Below are positions 18,305 through 27,328 of a stretch of DNA of 64,000 nt, piece after piece. Numbering within the stretch: the first letter of the stretch is position 1; the number at the start of each line of letters is the position of its first letter. This DNA is from Bacillus sp. FJAT-26390 (lineage in GTDB: Bacteria; Bacillota; Bacilli; Paenibacillales; Paenibacillaceae). Location of the stretch: contig NZ_MAQX01000022.1 in assembly GCF_001682865.1 (NCBI RefSeq), forward strand, positions 1-64,000, written 5' to 3'. The notes below the pieces were generated by a model. It was not told the DNA's origin. It did not search any database and worked only from the letters and a program-made list of their open reading frames with translations. The position numbers and the translations under genes were made by a program.

Positions 18305-20268
18305 TGACTCGTACGATCGATTGGATGAAAAACAATCCCATGCTCTTGCTGCTGTTCCTAATCGGAGCAGCAGTGAGAGTTCTTTACGCCGGCGCCATAC
18401 CGGGCGGCTTGAATCAGGATGAGGCTTCGATCGGCTACGAGGCCTATTCCATTCTTCATTACGGAATCGATCGGAATGGCGTCTCGCTGCCGGTTCATTT
18501 GATCGCTTGGGGAAGCGGCCAAAATGCGCTTTATGCTTATCTGTCTATGCCCTTTATCTATTTATTTGGTTTAACTCCGCTATCGGTTCGAATGCTTAGC
18601 ATCCTGTTTGGGCTGCTTGGGACGGTGCTTTTCTATTTAATAGCTTTACAGCTATTTAAGAGAAAACACGCGGCTGCCGCAGCGGCTTTTTTTATCGTCA
18701 TCTGTCCATGGCATATTATGATATCCAGATGGGCGCTAGAGTCGAATATTTTCCCGACTCTGGTGCTGCTCGCCGTCTTTTTTTTGTTTAAAGCGATCCA
18801 TCAGCCGAGATGGCTGATCGGCTTCACCGTAACGCTTGCCGCCTCGCTGTATGCGTATGGCACGGCCTATTTTTTTGTGCCGGTGTTTGGCGTAAGCGTG
18901 TTGGCCCTGCTCGTTGCGAGGAAGGTGTTCAAGCTGCGCGACCTGCTGTGGAATAGCCTCGTCCTCGTCATTTTAGCAGCGCCAATCGGCTTGTTTCTTC
19001 TAATAAACAGGTTCAATATGTCGACGGTACAATGGCTGTTCTCCATACCAAAGCTTACCGTTCCAAGGGTGGAGCAGGTATCATCGGCATTCGAAGGCAA
19101 CGCCTTATCGATGCTTGCGCAGCATTTTAACCAGTTTCTAAAGCTGTTTATTACGCAAAATGACGGCCTGCTGTGGAACGCGATACCTGAATACGGCTAT
19201 ATGTATCCGATCGCTTTGCCGCTTATCGCCATAGGAATCGTATACGGCGTCTATAAATTAGTAAAAGAGTTCCGCGCCGAGACTGCGATAATGGCGATTT
19301 GGTTCGGAGCAGCCCTTCTTATGACGCTGATTACGGATGTGAATATCAATCGGATCAATATCATTTTTTTCCCGACCGTGTACTTAGCCGTTGCCGGCTT
19401 GATGTGGCTGCATAAGCAAATCAAATATTCGCTGGTCGTGGCGATCGGTGCGTTCACCGTGTTCTTTCTATTGTTTTGCGGACAGTATTTCACTGCTTAC
19501 GCGAAGCAAATAAGCCCGATGTTCTTCGAGTCCTTTGGCGAAGCGATCACGTACGCCTCGGATGAGACGGAAGGGCAAGTTTATGTGACGGATCAAGTGA
19601 TGATGCCTTATATTTACGTATTATTTTATGAAAAAATCGAACCGCGGCAGTTTATAGACACGGTGGACTATATAAACCCTGGGCAGCCCTTTCAGTTTGT
19701 CCGCTCCTTCGGCAGATACCATTTCGGGAAGCCTGAGCTTAGGCCGGACGAGGAGGCCGTTTATATTTTTAGCAATAACGACGCTATTCCGGACGAGAAC
19801 TCGGGCTATCGGATCAAACGGTTCAAGCATTATACGGTCGTCAGCGGAAAAGGAAGGATAGCAGCGCCGAAGGTTCATGAGGCTTTTCAAAATGGAGGTT
19901 TTGAAGAGGGACAGCGGTATTGGTCGTTTACTGCCGGGGCTGGAATCGGAACCAACCGGCCGTTCAGCGGCACGAATCTCATGTACATCGATCCCGGCAC
20001 CGAGCATATCGCCACTCAGACATTTATAGGCGCTAATGCCGGAGAATACTCACTGTCCGCAAAAGTAAGTGCTGGCGGGGATGGCGGCACGGTTGGCATA
20101 TCTATTAATGGAGTAATGGTTCAAGAGCTGGCAGTCCCGTTACAAGAAGAGTACGTCGAGATAAAGCTGCCAGCAGTGCCAGTTGCTGCGAACGATTCGG
20201 TTTCTGTTTATTTTGTGGGGGGAGCGGGCTGGTTGAATGTTGATGATGTGGTGTGGAGCAAGGAATGA
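18304..20268 (+). CDS. GT39/PMT-like membrane glycosyltransferase with C-terminal beta domain
   Basis: 654 residues with 11 or more membrane helices in the first 420. LNQDEASIGYEAYSIL carries the acidic Asp-Glu motif in the first extracytoplasmic loop, typical of GT-C transferases that use polyprenyl-phosphate sugars. The last 130 residues form a soluble beta-rich region with NGGFEEGQRYWSF, resembling a carbohydrate-binding module. It is translationally coupled to the upstream symporter. Probable role is cell-surface glycosylation. Confidence 0.85.
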   Translation: MTRTIDWMKNNPMLLLLFLIGAAVRVLYAGAIPGGLNQDEASIGYEAYSILHYGIDRNGVSLPVHLIAWGSGQNALYAYLSMPFIYLFGLTPLSVRMLSILFGLLGTVLFYLIALQLFKRKHAAAAAAFFIVICPWHIMISRWALESNIFPTLVLLAVFFLFKAIHQPRWLIGFTVTLAASLYAYGTAYFFVPVFGVSVLALLVARKVFKLRDLLWNSLVLVILAAPIGLFLLINRFNMSTVQWLFSIPKLTVPRVEQVSSAFEGNALSMLAQHFNQFLKLFITQNDGLLWNAIPEYGYMYPIALPLIAIGIVYGVYKLVKEFRAETAIMAIWFGAALLMTLITDVNINRINIIFFPTVYLAVAGLMWLHKQIKYSLVVAIGAFTVFFLLFCGQYFTAYAKQISPMFFESFGEAITYASDETEGQVYVTDQVMMPYIYVLFYEKIEPRQFIDTVDYINPGQPFQFVRSFGRYHFGKPELRPDEEAVYIFSNNDAIPDENSGYRIKRFKHYTVVSGKGRIAAPKVHEAFQNGGFEEGQRYWSFTAGAGIGTNRPFSGTNLMYIDPGTEHIATQTFIGANAGEYSLSAKVSAGGDGGTVGISINGVMVQELAVPLQEEYVEIKLPAVPVAANDSVSVYFVGGAGWLNVDDVVWSKE

Positions 20269-20365
20269 AGGCGACAATGCGATGCTGAATAAGCAAGTGG
20301 GCATGAAAGAAGCCGTATCCGCCTAAAAACCAATCAGGCAAGATCGCGATGGTGTAAATGAGCTC

Positions 20366-20554
20366 TTTAGCGGACAGAGAATCCTTTATTTTTCTTAATC
20401 AACGATTTTTGTAGCGTTCGCGGACTCAGGTACCGCTAATCACTCAGTAAACTCAATTGGAACCTCGTTTAAATGGAGATAACGGATCTCCTGTCCGCAT
20501 AATTCGCCCTAAATGGTCAAAACGCAAATATAACGGAACGACAGTCCGCTCATT
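20366..20554. repeat. Array of four degenerate short palindromes (CGGA-N8-CC cores)
   Basis: Four cores share CGGA, eight variable bases, then CC(G): at 20371, 20421, 20483 and 20534, spaced 50, 62 and 51 bases. Three end in CCGC, so each is a near-palindrome with an AT-rich skirt (TAA or ATT). They lie in the 508-base non-coding stretch after the GT39 gene. I recall similar GCGGAC...GTCCGC intergenic units in Paenibacillus genomes but cannot verify that here. Confidence 0.6.
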
Positions 20555-20601
20555 ACAAATTCATGTGTTAAGATTCATCAGACGATCTCAACTATGAATG
20601 G

Positions 20602-20643
20602 AAAAAGCCTCCAACCACACCTTGAAAGTGGAGTTGAAGGCTT
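20602..20643 (-). terminator. Possible terminator on the minus strand, downstream of the DUF1904 gene
   Basis: AAGCCT (20605-20610) and AGGCTT (20638-20643) pair, with further CCAAC/GTTGA pairing inside. On the minus strand the stem is followed by TTTTTCC. It lies 134 bases beyond the DUF1904 stop; the stretch between holds further small hairpins, including CCGCA-CTTC-TGCGG at 20657-20670. Confidence 0.45.
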
Positions 20644-20776
20644 AGCTCTCTTATGATCCGCACTTCTGCGGTGGACGAAAGAAGCCATGATAAGGCTTTG
20701 GGACAGCCTCTTCCGAGGAAGCATTTTCGGGTCATTGCTGGAAAATAACCTCAATCAAGCGAAGCATAGAAGTATG

Positions 20777-21112
20777 CTATTCTTCCACAGGCTCGGCATT
20801 AATATAATAGCTGTCCTCGCGGTACGCATGAAACACGATTTCGATTTCGGATATGCCGAGCTGGCGGACAGCATCTGTGACGGCCACCGCGAAGCGATTT
20901 CGGATTTGCTGCCCGCGCTCGAACCAGCCTACCTCGATGAAGGCGAAGCCGGCTTCGCTTTCCGGGCTTCCGAACACGTTTGTTGTATGCTGGCAAGCCA
21001 TCGTGAAATTGTCGGTACCGCAATCGCAAATGGCTGCAAGCTCATCCGCAAGCGGAGCGGTGACGGATTGCAGCTTCTCGGCAGGCACTCCGCGAAATAA
21101 TAGATGTGGCAT
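20777..21112 (-). CDS. DUF1904-family protein
   Basis: 111 residues of a conserved tautomerase/4-oxalocrotonate-like small family (MPHLLFRGVP start; central CGTDNFTMA; IEVGWFERGQ; ending EPVEE). Function is not established. ATG 21112 has AAGGAGG exactly 9 nt upstream; an in-frame ATG at 21121 would abut that site and is rejected. The gene follows the RluA gene on the minus strand beyond a terminator, so it is probably its own unit. Confidence 0.82.
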   Translation of the reverse strand: MPHLLFRGVPAEKLQSVTAPLADELAAICDCGTDNFTMACQHTTNVFGSPESEAGFAFIEVGWFERGQQIRNRFAVAVTDAVRQLGISEIEIVFHAYREDSYYINAEPVEE

Positions 21113-21133
21113 AATGATCATCCTCCTTATGGA

Positions 21134-21182
21134 TAAAAGAAGCATCGGCTGCGTGTTACAGGCAGCCGATGCTTCTTTTTTG
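21134..21182. terminator. Strong terminator between the RluA and DUF1904 genes
   Basis: AGAAGCATCGGCTGC (21138-21152) pairs perfectly with GCAGCCGATGCTTCT (21162-21176). On the minus strand, the direction of the RluA gene, the stem is followed by TTTTATCC; plus-strand Ts also follow. Confidence 0.88.
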
Positions 21183-21191
21183 GTGCTGCCG

Positions 21192-22118
21192 CTACTCGGT
21201 TACATGGAACGGCTTGAGAAACAGCTTCGGAATTTCGGTTTCGAAGCGCACAAGCTTGCCTGTAATCGGATGCGTGAAGGCAAGTACGCGAGCATGAAGT
21301 CCGAGCCTGCCGATGATTCGCGTGCGGGCGCCGTACTTTTTGTCTCCTACGACCGGATGGCCGATGTCCTCCATATGGACGCGAATTTGGTTTTTGCGGC
21401 CGGTTTCGAGATTCACTTCGAGCAGTGAGAAGTTTTTGTTGGCGCGCAGCACCTTGTAATGGGTGACGGCGTGCAGACCGTCATTCGCGTGGGCGCTTGA
21501 ATACATTTTGAGCGTCTTGCTTTCCTTCAGCCATGAAGTGATGGTTCCCTGCTCCTTCTTAACGGCTCCTTCGACTAGCGCAACATAGATCCGCTCTTGA
21601 ACCGAATCCTGCCAGCTGTTTTGCAGCTGCTGCTGAACCGCTTCGCTCTTTGCGAACATCATAACGCCCGACGTATCGCGATCGAGCCGGTGCACGACAA
21701 AAATCCGATTTTTCGTATTTTCCACCCGTACGTGCGCCGTCAGCTGGCGGTAGGCAGTAACTTCATTCTCCGGTGCGGCGTCTGACGATATGGACAGCAG
21801 CCCGGCTTCCTTCTTAATGACGATAATATGCTCATCCTCAAACATGATGGTGAGCCCTTCGAGCGGAATCTTTTCCTGCGGCCGATCTCTGCCAACGGTA
21901 ACCGTCTGGCCGGGCTGCAGCGGATAGTTGTATGCGGTAGTCGATTTTCCGCCAACGGAAACCTGTCCGTGCGCGAGTATCGACTTGACGACGTTGCGTC
22001 CCGCGCCTGAAATGTTTTTTATTAGAAAAGGAAGCAGCTCCATCGGCTCGGTAACCGGATAGGACTTGCTCTTATCTGCTTGTGATTGAGGAGCTCCGCG
22101 CTTTTTCCCCCTGTGCAT
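21192..22118 (-). CDS. RluA-family RNA pseudouridine synthase
   Basis: 308 residues. An N-terminal S4 RNA-binding domain (about 20-90, ISGAGRNVVKSILAHGQVSVGG) is followed by the RluA catalytic domain with HRLDRDTSGVMMFAKS, where Asp is the catalytic residue, and the late motif GRKNQIRVHMEDIGHPVVGD. It converts uridine to pseudouridine in rRNA or tRNA; the target site is unknown. GGAGGTTTTC precedes ATG 22118. Confidence 0.93.
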   Translation of the reverse strand: MHRGKKRGAPQSQADKSKSYPVTEPMELLPFLIKNISGAGRNVVKSILAHGQVSVGGKSTTAYNYPLQPGQTVTVGRDRPQEKIPLEGLTIMFEDEHIIVIKKEAGLLSISSDAAPENEVTAYRQLTAHVRVENTKNRIFVVHRLDRDTSGVMMFAKSEAVQQQLQNSWQDSVQERIYVALVEGAVKKEQGTITSWLKESKTLKMYSSAHANDGLHAVTHYKVLRANKNFSLLEVNLETGRKNQIRVHMEDIGHPVVGDKKYGARTRIIGRLGLHARVLAFTHPITGKLVRFETEIPKLFLKPFHVTE

Positions 22119-22306
22119 GCTGAAAACCTCCTAGATTCAATGCTCCTACTATACCACGAGTCATGGCATCAATTCTAATCTTCTATTTGGCTGCCGGATG
22201 CCCACTATGAAAATCGATTTCATAGACAAAGCATCAGCAGGAATGGTAGGATAAATGGTAGAGATATCATATGGTGAAATTGTGAAATATTGGAGGAAGC
22301 TACCGC

Positions 22307-23857
22307 GTGAAAACAAAACTTATTCAGACTATTCTCAGTCCCTTGCTTGTAGCAGGATTGCTGCTTGCACCATTGCCGGTACTCAGCGACAGCACGGCTG
22401 CGGCGGCTAGCGCTCCGAGCAAGACGACGGTTGCCACAACTAAGCAATTGCAGGTCTTTGTAGACGGCAAGAAGCTTTCGCTCTCGGCAGCTGCGTATGC
22501 AGAGAAAGGCGTGACCTTCGTACCGATGCGCGATATTTTTACGGCTCTGGGCGCTTCGGTAACCTGGGAGAGCAAGACGGAGACGATTATTGGACGTAAA
22601 GGCAATGTTTCTATATCTCTTAAAGTAGGCGTCAAGCAAGCCGTTATTAATGGCAAGACAGTGAAGCTAGACGCACCGGCTGTCGTGCGCAAGGGCGTTA
22701 CGTTCGTGCCGGTACGCTTCATATCCGAATCTCTCAGCGCTGCAGTCAAATGGGATAATGCGGCTAATGCAGTTCGGATTACATCGCCGGAAGCTGCCGA
22801 GGAAGCCGAGTATAACGAATGGCTGGAGCAGCAGAAAAATCTGCCTAAGCTTACTAGTAAAGATATAGTAGATAAATTTGACGCGAGCGTTGTGTTGATC
22901 TCGACGAATCGTGGACAAGGCAGCGGCGTAGTTATCGACGATAACCTAATTCTGACGAACTATCATGTGATGGTTGACGCTGCCTCTGCAACAGCGCTTA
23001 CGCTTAATGGCGAAGAGCTGAAAATTGTTGGCGTAGCCAAATATGACGAAAAAGCGGATTTAGCCATTATCAAAACGGAAGAACCGATTGGCCTGCCAGT
23101 GGTAGAGCTGGGCTACGGCTTCAACGCTTATAAGGGCAGCAAGGTTACCGCAATTGGAAGTCCGCAAGGCTTGCAAAATACGGTTTCCGACGGTCTAGTC
23201 AGCAACATTATTTTCGAAGACGGCATTCGTTACATACAGACAAGCGCGCCTATCGACCACGGAAGCTCCGGCGGAGCGCTGTTTAATGAGTATGGAGATC
23301 TTGTTGGCATTACGACAAGCGGTTATGCGGATACGGCAGCTGATTTGAACTTTGCCGTATCGGTTATTCATGCGGCTAACCTGAACAGCGAGACGACCGA
23401 TAAAGATATAGCGAACGCTAAATTTTTGCCGCCTAGCCTGCCGGAAACGCTTGTGGGCGTTCCTTTGACAGATATCGAGAAGCTGCTTAAGGAGCAATAT
23501 TCCTCGTTGTCGGCAACGGCAGGAGAAGCAAAGTTTACCAAGTGGGAAGCGAAGCGAGATGCTGGAGGCTGGCTTGTGCTGACAGCTGATATTGATCCGT
23601 TGTTCTATATGTATTACGGTGCGAAATCGGCGGAGGAGCTGCGGGTTTGGACGATTAATCTGGGCTACGAGTTCCACAGAATGCTGCCTAACGAAAAAAT
23701 TCAAGTCGTTATTTCCTTTGAACGCGATTACGGCTTCGAGCCGCGCGGCTTTGCTGCGGGCGAGGTTACGTCACTAGGCAGCGATAAATGGCGGGTCCGT
23801 TATCCGGTCATCGACATGCAGCTTAAAGATGAGCTTTTCATTAAAGTAAGAGTTTAA
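22307..23857 (+). CDS. Secreted HtrA-like serine protease with copper-amine-oxidase-N domain
   Basis: 516 residues with a Sec signal (1-34). Residues 45-158 form a copper amine oxidase N-terminal-like domain (FVPMRDIFTALGASVTWE and FVPVRFISESLSAAVKWD), a cell-surface module common in Paenibacillus. Residues 185-360 are a trypsin-like S1C protease with triad His220 (LTNYHVM), Asp251 (EKADLAII) and Ser321 (DHGSSGGALF). No PDZ domain is visible; the final 150 residues are of unknown fold. Start is GTG 22307 after TGGAGGAAG. Probable role is surface protein quality control. Confidence 0.88.
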   Translation: MKTKLIQTILSPLLVAGLLLAPLPVLSDSTAAAASAPSKTTVATTKQLQVFVDGKKLSLSAAAYAEKGVTFVPMRDIFTALGASVTWESKTETIIGRKGNVSISLKVGVKQAVINGKTVKLDAPAVVRKGVTFVPVRFISESLSAAVKWDNAANAVRITSPEAAEEAEYNEWLEQQKNLPKLTSKDIVDKFDASVVLISTNRGQGSGVVIDDNLILTNYHVMVDAASATALTLNGEELKIVGVAKYDEKADLAIIKTEEPIGLPVVELGYGFNAYKGSKVTAIGSPQGLQNTVSDGLVSNIIFEDGIRYIQTSAPIDHGSSGGALFNEYGDLVGITTSGYADTAADLNFAVSVIHAANLNSETTDKDIANAKFLPPSLPETLVGVPLTDIEKLLKEQYSSLSATAGEAKFTKWEAKRDAGGWLVLTADIDPLFYMYYGAKSAEELRVWTINLGYEFHRMLPNEKIQVVISFERDYGFEPRGFAAGEVTSLGSDKWRVRYPVIDMQLKDELFIKVRV

Positions 23858-23863
23858 GGAGAT

Positions 23864-23912
23864 GAGGCATCTGCTGCCGCGATATGCGGCAAGCGGGTGC
23901 CTCTTCTTTTTT
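23864..23912 (+). terminator. Terminator after the HtrA-like gene
   Basis: GAGGCA (23864-23869) pairs with TGCCTC (23898-23903); an inner TGCCGC/GCGGCA stem lies within. TTCTTTTTTTCT follows. Confidence 0.8.
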
Positions 23913-24016
23913 TCTTTTTTTTTCTGTACAATAGAAGGCATCTTGCTATAGGCGCCATTCATCATTTGGAATCGCGCTTCATAAGCAAATGCTTAAGTTA
24001 GAGAGGTTATGCTGCT

Positions 24017-25909
24017 ATGAAAGTGGTACTGTCCACATTAAATGCTAAGTTTATACACACATCACTGGCGCTGCGCTGCTTGAAGGCGTTCAGCGGAGAC
24101 CGATTCGATATTGATATTGCTGAGTATACAATCAAAGATCCGGTAATGAACATCGTGTCGGATATTTTCTCGCGCAAGCCAGATGTAGTAGGCTTCTCCT
24201 GCTATATATGGAACATTGAAGAGACGATTACCGTCATCAATATGCTGCGCAAAATCATGCCGGAAATTAAGATCATCCTCGGCGGACCTGAAGTCAGCTA
24301 TGATATGGACTACTGGATGGAACGCGTGCAAGAGGTTGATTTTATCGTAGTCGGGGAAGGCGAGGAGACGTTCCACCACTTGCTGACCGAGATTGAAGGC
24401 GACGGCAAATACCATATGGTATTTGGGGTTACCTACCGGAAGCAGCGCGAGGACCGCGTCGAGGTGCTTATTAATCCGCCCCGTCCGAAGCTGAACCTGA
24501 ATGAGCTGCCTTCGCCGCATCGCTTTGAGGAGGATATTCCTCATTTGGGAAGCCGCGTCGTTTATTTTGAGACAAGCCGCGGCTGTCCGTTCAGCTGTCA
24601 ATTTTGTCTATCCAGCATCGAGGTTGGCGTTCGTTACTACGATATGGAGCGGACGAAAGCGGATATTTTGTATTTGATCGAAAAAGGCGCAAAGCTTATT
24701 AAGTTTGTCGATCGAACGTTTAATATTAAGCGGGACTACGCGCTCGAAATATTCGAATTTTTGATCAAAAACCACCAAGGCTGCGTCTTCCAATTCGAAA
24801 TTACGGCTGACATCATGCGGCCGGAAGTGCTTGACTACTTGGCTGAGAATGCGCCTCCCGGCATATTCCGCTTCGAGATCGGCGTGCAGTCTACGAATGA
24901 TCCGACGAATGAAGCCGTTCAGCGCCGCCAAAATTGGATGAAGCTCGTTCGTACCGTCATGAAGGTGAAAAACTCGCAAAAAATCGATCAGCATCTCGAT
25001 TTGATTGCCGGGCTTCCGCTTGAAAACTACGATACGTTCCGCGGTACGTTTAACGACGTATTCGAGCTGCGTCCCGAGGAGTTGCAGCTAGGCTTCCTCA
25101 AAATGCTCCGAGGCACTGGACTGCGCCGCGAAGCGGACAAATGGGGCTATATTTATATGGACAGATCGCCGTATGAAATGTTAGGCAATGATCTGATGCC
25201 ATTTGGCGATATCGTCCGCATTAAGCGGGTCGAGGACGTGCTCGAGAAATACTGGAATGCGCATCGGATGGACCATACGCTGCTCTATTTGGTAGATCGG
25301 GTATTCCCTTCGCCGTTTGATTTCTTCCAAGCGTTCGGCGATTTCTGGGAACGGAGCGGCTGGCAGAAGATCGGCCATCAGCTTGAGGATTTGTATTCGC
25401 GTCTATGGGCGTTTCTTGATACGCTGCCGCTGCCCGGCAAGAAGGCAATCGGCTCCCTGCCATCGCCTGAGGATGACTCGTCGAAGACGGCTTACACCTT
25501 TGACGAGGTGCTGGCAATTGCGGGATCGCGTCTTGATTCGGATGTGGTGCTTGGGCTTATGAAATATGATTATTTCCTTAATCATAATTACAAGCCGCGC
25601 AAAACCTGGTGGGAGTTCACGATGGACAAGTCCGTATGGAGCGGCTGGATGCGCCGCCTAGCGGACCGTCCCGAAGAGGTATCGCCAGAATTCGCTGCAC
25701 TTGGTTTCGGGGAGAAGGAGCTTCAAAAGCATGCTGTGATAGAGAGAGTGCCATTTGATCTTGCGGCATTCCTCGCAACGGGAGAGGTAGTAAGGGAGCG
25801 TCATACGCTGCTTGTCGTCTTGTACGCGCTTGAGGCTGGCAGCAGCAAGCCGAAGCCGCGTCCGTTCACGTTGTCGATCGAAGTTGAGCAAGGAGCTTTG
25901 CAGGGGTAA
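24017..25909 (+). CDS. B12-binding-domain radical SAM protein (DUF4080 type)
   Basis: 630 residues. The N-terminus (about 1-140) is a cobalamin-binding fold with VVGEGEETF; the radical SAM core (about 170-400) has the 4Fe-4S motif CPFSCQFCLSS. The C-terminal third matches the DUF4080 arrangement seen in Firmicute homologues. It probably catalyses a radical modification such as methylation, but the substrate is unknown. It is flanked by terminators and stands alone. Confidence 0.88.
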   Translation: MKVVLSTLNAKFIHTSLALRCLKAFSGDRFDIDIAEYTIKDPVMNIVSDIFSRKPDVVGFSCYIWNIEETITVINMLRKIMPEIKIILGGPEVSYDMDYWMERVQEVDFIVVGEGEETFHHLLTEIEGDGKYHMVFGVTYRKQREDRVEVLINPPRPKLNLNELPSPHRFEEDIPHLGSRVVYFETSRGCPFSCQFCLSSIEVGVRYYDMERTKADILYLIEKGAKLIKFVDRTFNIKRDYALEIFEFLIKNHQGCVFQFEITADIMRPEVLDYLAENAPPGIFRFEIGVQSTNDPTNEAVQRRQNWMKLVRTVMKVKNSQKIDQHLDLIAGLPLENYDTFRGTFNDVFELRPEELQLGFLKMLRGTGLRREADKWGYIYMDRSPYEMLGNDLMPFGDIVRIKRVEDVLEKYWNAHRMDHTLLYLVDRVFPSPFDFFQAFGDFWERSGWQKIGHQLEDLYSRLWAFLDTLPLPGKKAIGSLPSPEDDSSKTAYTFDEVLAIAGSRLDSDVVLGLMKYDYFLNHNYKPRKTWWEFTMDKSVWSGWMRRLADRPEEVSPEFAALGFGEKELQKHAVIERVPFDLAAFLATGEVVRERHTLLVVLYALEAGSSKPKPRPFTLSIEVEQGALQG

Positions 25910-25924
25910 ACCAAAATAGAATAA

Positions 25925-25983
25925 AAGGGGCATGCCATAGGTCTAAGCAGAGCGCAGACCCATTGGCACGCCCCTTTTTTTTA
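25925..25983. terminator. Terminator between the convergent radical SAM and LysR genes
   Basis: AAGGGGC-A-TGCCA (25925-25937) pairs with TGGCA-C-GCCCCTT (25964-25976), followed by a T run. Confidence 0.85.
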
Positions 25984-26003
25984 TCCGCAGGCACCTATTT
26001 TTG

Positions 26004-26888
26004 TCAAAGCGGTGATTGGCGATGAAGCTCCACATATGCAATAAATCGTTTGGCCGCTGGCGACAAGTAGCGGTCTTCCCTCCATTTTAGGCCAATTTCC
26101 CAAAACCAGCCTTCGTCCGTAATCGGTATCCACACCAGTCCGTCCAGCATCAGCCCAAGCGTTTTCGGAAGCACCGACACGCCAAGCCCCGCCTTAATGA
26201 ACCCCGCGACCGTCGCCAAATCTTCAGCCTCATAGGTGGAAGCCAGCGTAAAGCCTGAATGATGAAACCGCGACAAAATCGTTGCTTTGAGGCTGCAGTT
26301 GTTTTTGAGTCCGACGAACGGCTCGCCCGATAAATCCATGAGGCTTAACGAAGCGCGCTCCGCCAAGTGATGGCTGGCAGAAACGACAATATATAGGGGC
26401 ATCGTTTGAATGACGAGCCATTTATGATTATCCATGATGGATTCACGCGAGGTAATCATCAGATCCGCATAACCTTTCTCCAGCTGCTCATCAATATCCC
26501 CTAGATTTCCTTGGTTCAGTTCAAAACGAACTTTTGAATGAATGAGCTGGTAGTCCCTTACGAGTGTGGGCACCAGATCAACCCCTAAAATATTGAGATA
26601 GGCTATCGAAACGACACCGGTTTCCGGATTGGAAAATTCCTCGATTTCTTGCATGCCGTCCTGGATATTTTGCAGCGCCTGCTCCACCCACTTGCCAAAC
26701 ATGAGCCCATACCGGTTAAGCCGGACGTTCCGGCCATTGCGTTCGAAGAGCGGAACGCCCAGCTCGCTTTCCAGCTTGGAAATGGAATGGCTTAAAGCAG
26801 GCTGGGTAATGCTGAGCGCTTTGGAGGCCATCGTCATATGCTGAAGGCGAGAAACGGTCAAAAAATATTCAAGCTGCGTAAGCTCCAT
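26004..26888 (-). CDS. LysR-family transcriptional regulator
   Basis: 294 residues: winged helix-turn-helix at 1-60 (MELTQLEYFLTVSRLQHMT, ALSITQPALSHSISKLE) and an effector-binding domain at 90-290. It is divergent from the DUF1330-like/SDR pair across a 122-base spacer with a candidate T-N11-A site, so those genes are its probable targets. The effector is unknown. Confidence 0.93.
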   Translation of the reverse strand: MELTQLEYFLTVSRLQHMTMASKALSITQPALSHSISKLESELGVPLFERNGRNVRLNRYGLMFGKWVEQALQNIQDGMQEIEEFSNPETGVVSIAYLNILGVDLVPTLVRDYQLIHSKVRFELNQGNLGDIDEQLEKGYADLMITSRESIMDNHKWLVIQTMPLYIVVSASHHLAERASLSLMDLSGEPFVGLKNNCSLKATILSRFHHSGFTLASTYEAEDLATVAGFIKAGLGVSVLPKTLGLMLDGLVWIPITDEGWFWEIGLKWREDRYLSPAAKRFIAYVELHRQSPL

Positions 26889-26911
26889 GCGAGCACCTTC
26901 TTTATATGAAA

Positions 26912-26932
26912 ATAATTCATCAATTTTATTAT
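26912..26932. promoter_or_regulatory. Candidate LysR T-N11-A operator
   Basis: ATAAT (26912-26916), 11 bases, ATTAT (26928-26932): dyad arms around a T-N11-A core in the spacer between lysR and its divergent neighbours. The AT-rich setting makes chance occurrence possible. Confidence 0.4.
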
Positions 26933-27010
26933 TATTATAAATTGGACGTTATAAGAGGGTCAAGGTAAGATAGCGATGTGCTTAAATAACCAAAGAAAGA
27001 AGGGCAGCTA

Positions 27011-27328
27011 TTGTCAGCCTATATCATCTTTATACGTGAAAAAACGATCGATAAGGAAGAGCTTGGTCTTTATTCGCAAAAAGCGCCTGCGGGCTTGGCC
27101 GGGCATCCTGTCACGCCGCTTGCTGTATATGGAACCTATCAAGTGATCGAAGGGCCGGATGTGGAAGGAGCTGCCATTCTATCGTTTCCATCTTTGGAGG
27201 AAGCGAAGGCTTGGTATTATAGCCCAGCATATCAGGACGCGCTAAAACATCGGCTCCGCGGCGGGATATACCGCGGCATTATTGTAGAAGGCATTTTGAA
27301 TAACGGGAGTGAGAAGGATGAGCAATAG
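27011..27328 (+). CDS. DUF1330-family small protein
   Basis: 105 residues with the dimeric ferredoxin-like fold signature: [27 protein letters not shown] and [14 protein letters not shown]. The family's function is unsettled. Start is TTG 27011 with GAAGGG upstream. Its last 11 bases overlap the SDR start, and LysR is divergent, so the pair likely forms a LysR-controlled unit. Confidence 0.85.
   Translation: MSAYIIFIREKTIDKEELGLYSQKAPAGLAGHPVTPLAVYGTYQVIEGPDVEGAAILSFPSLEEAKAWYYSPAYQDALKHRLRGGIYRGIIVEGILNNGSEKDEQ

Noticed and set aside
20853..21428. 191-codon plus-strand frame across the DUF1904 and RluA genes
   Set aside because: It crosses a strong terminator hairpin and overlaps two recognisable minus-strand genes.
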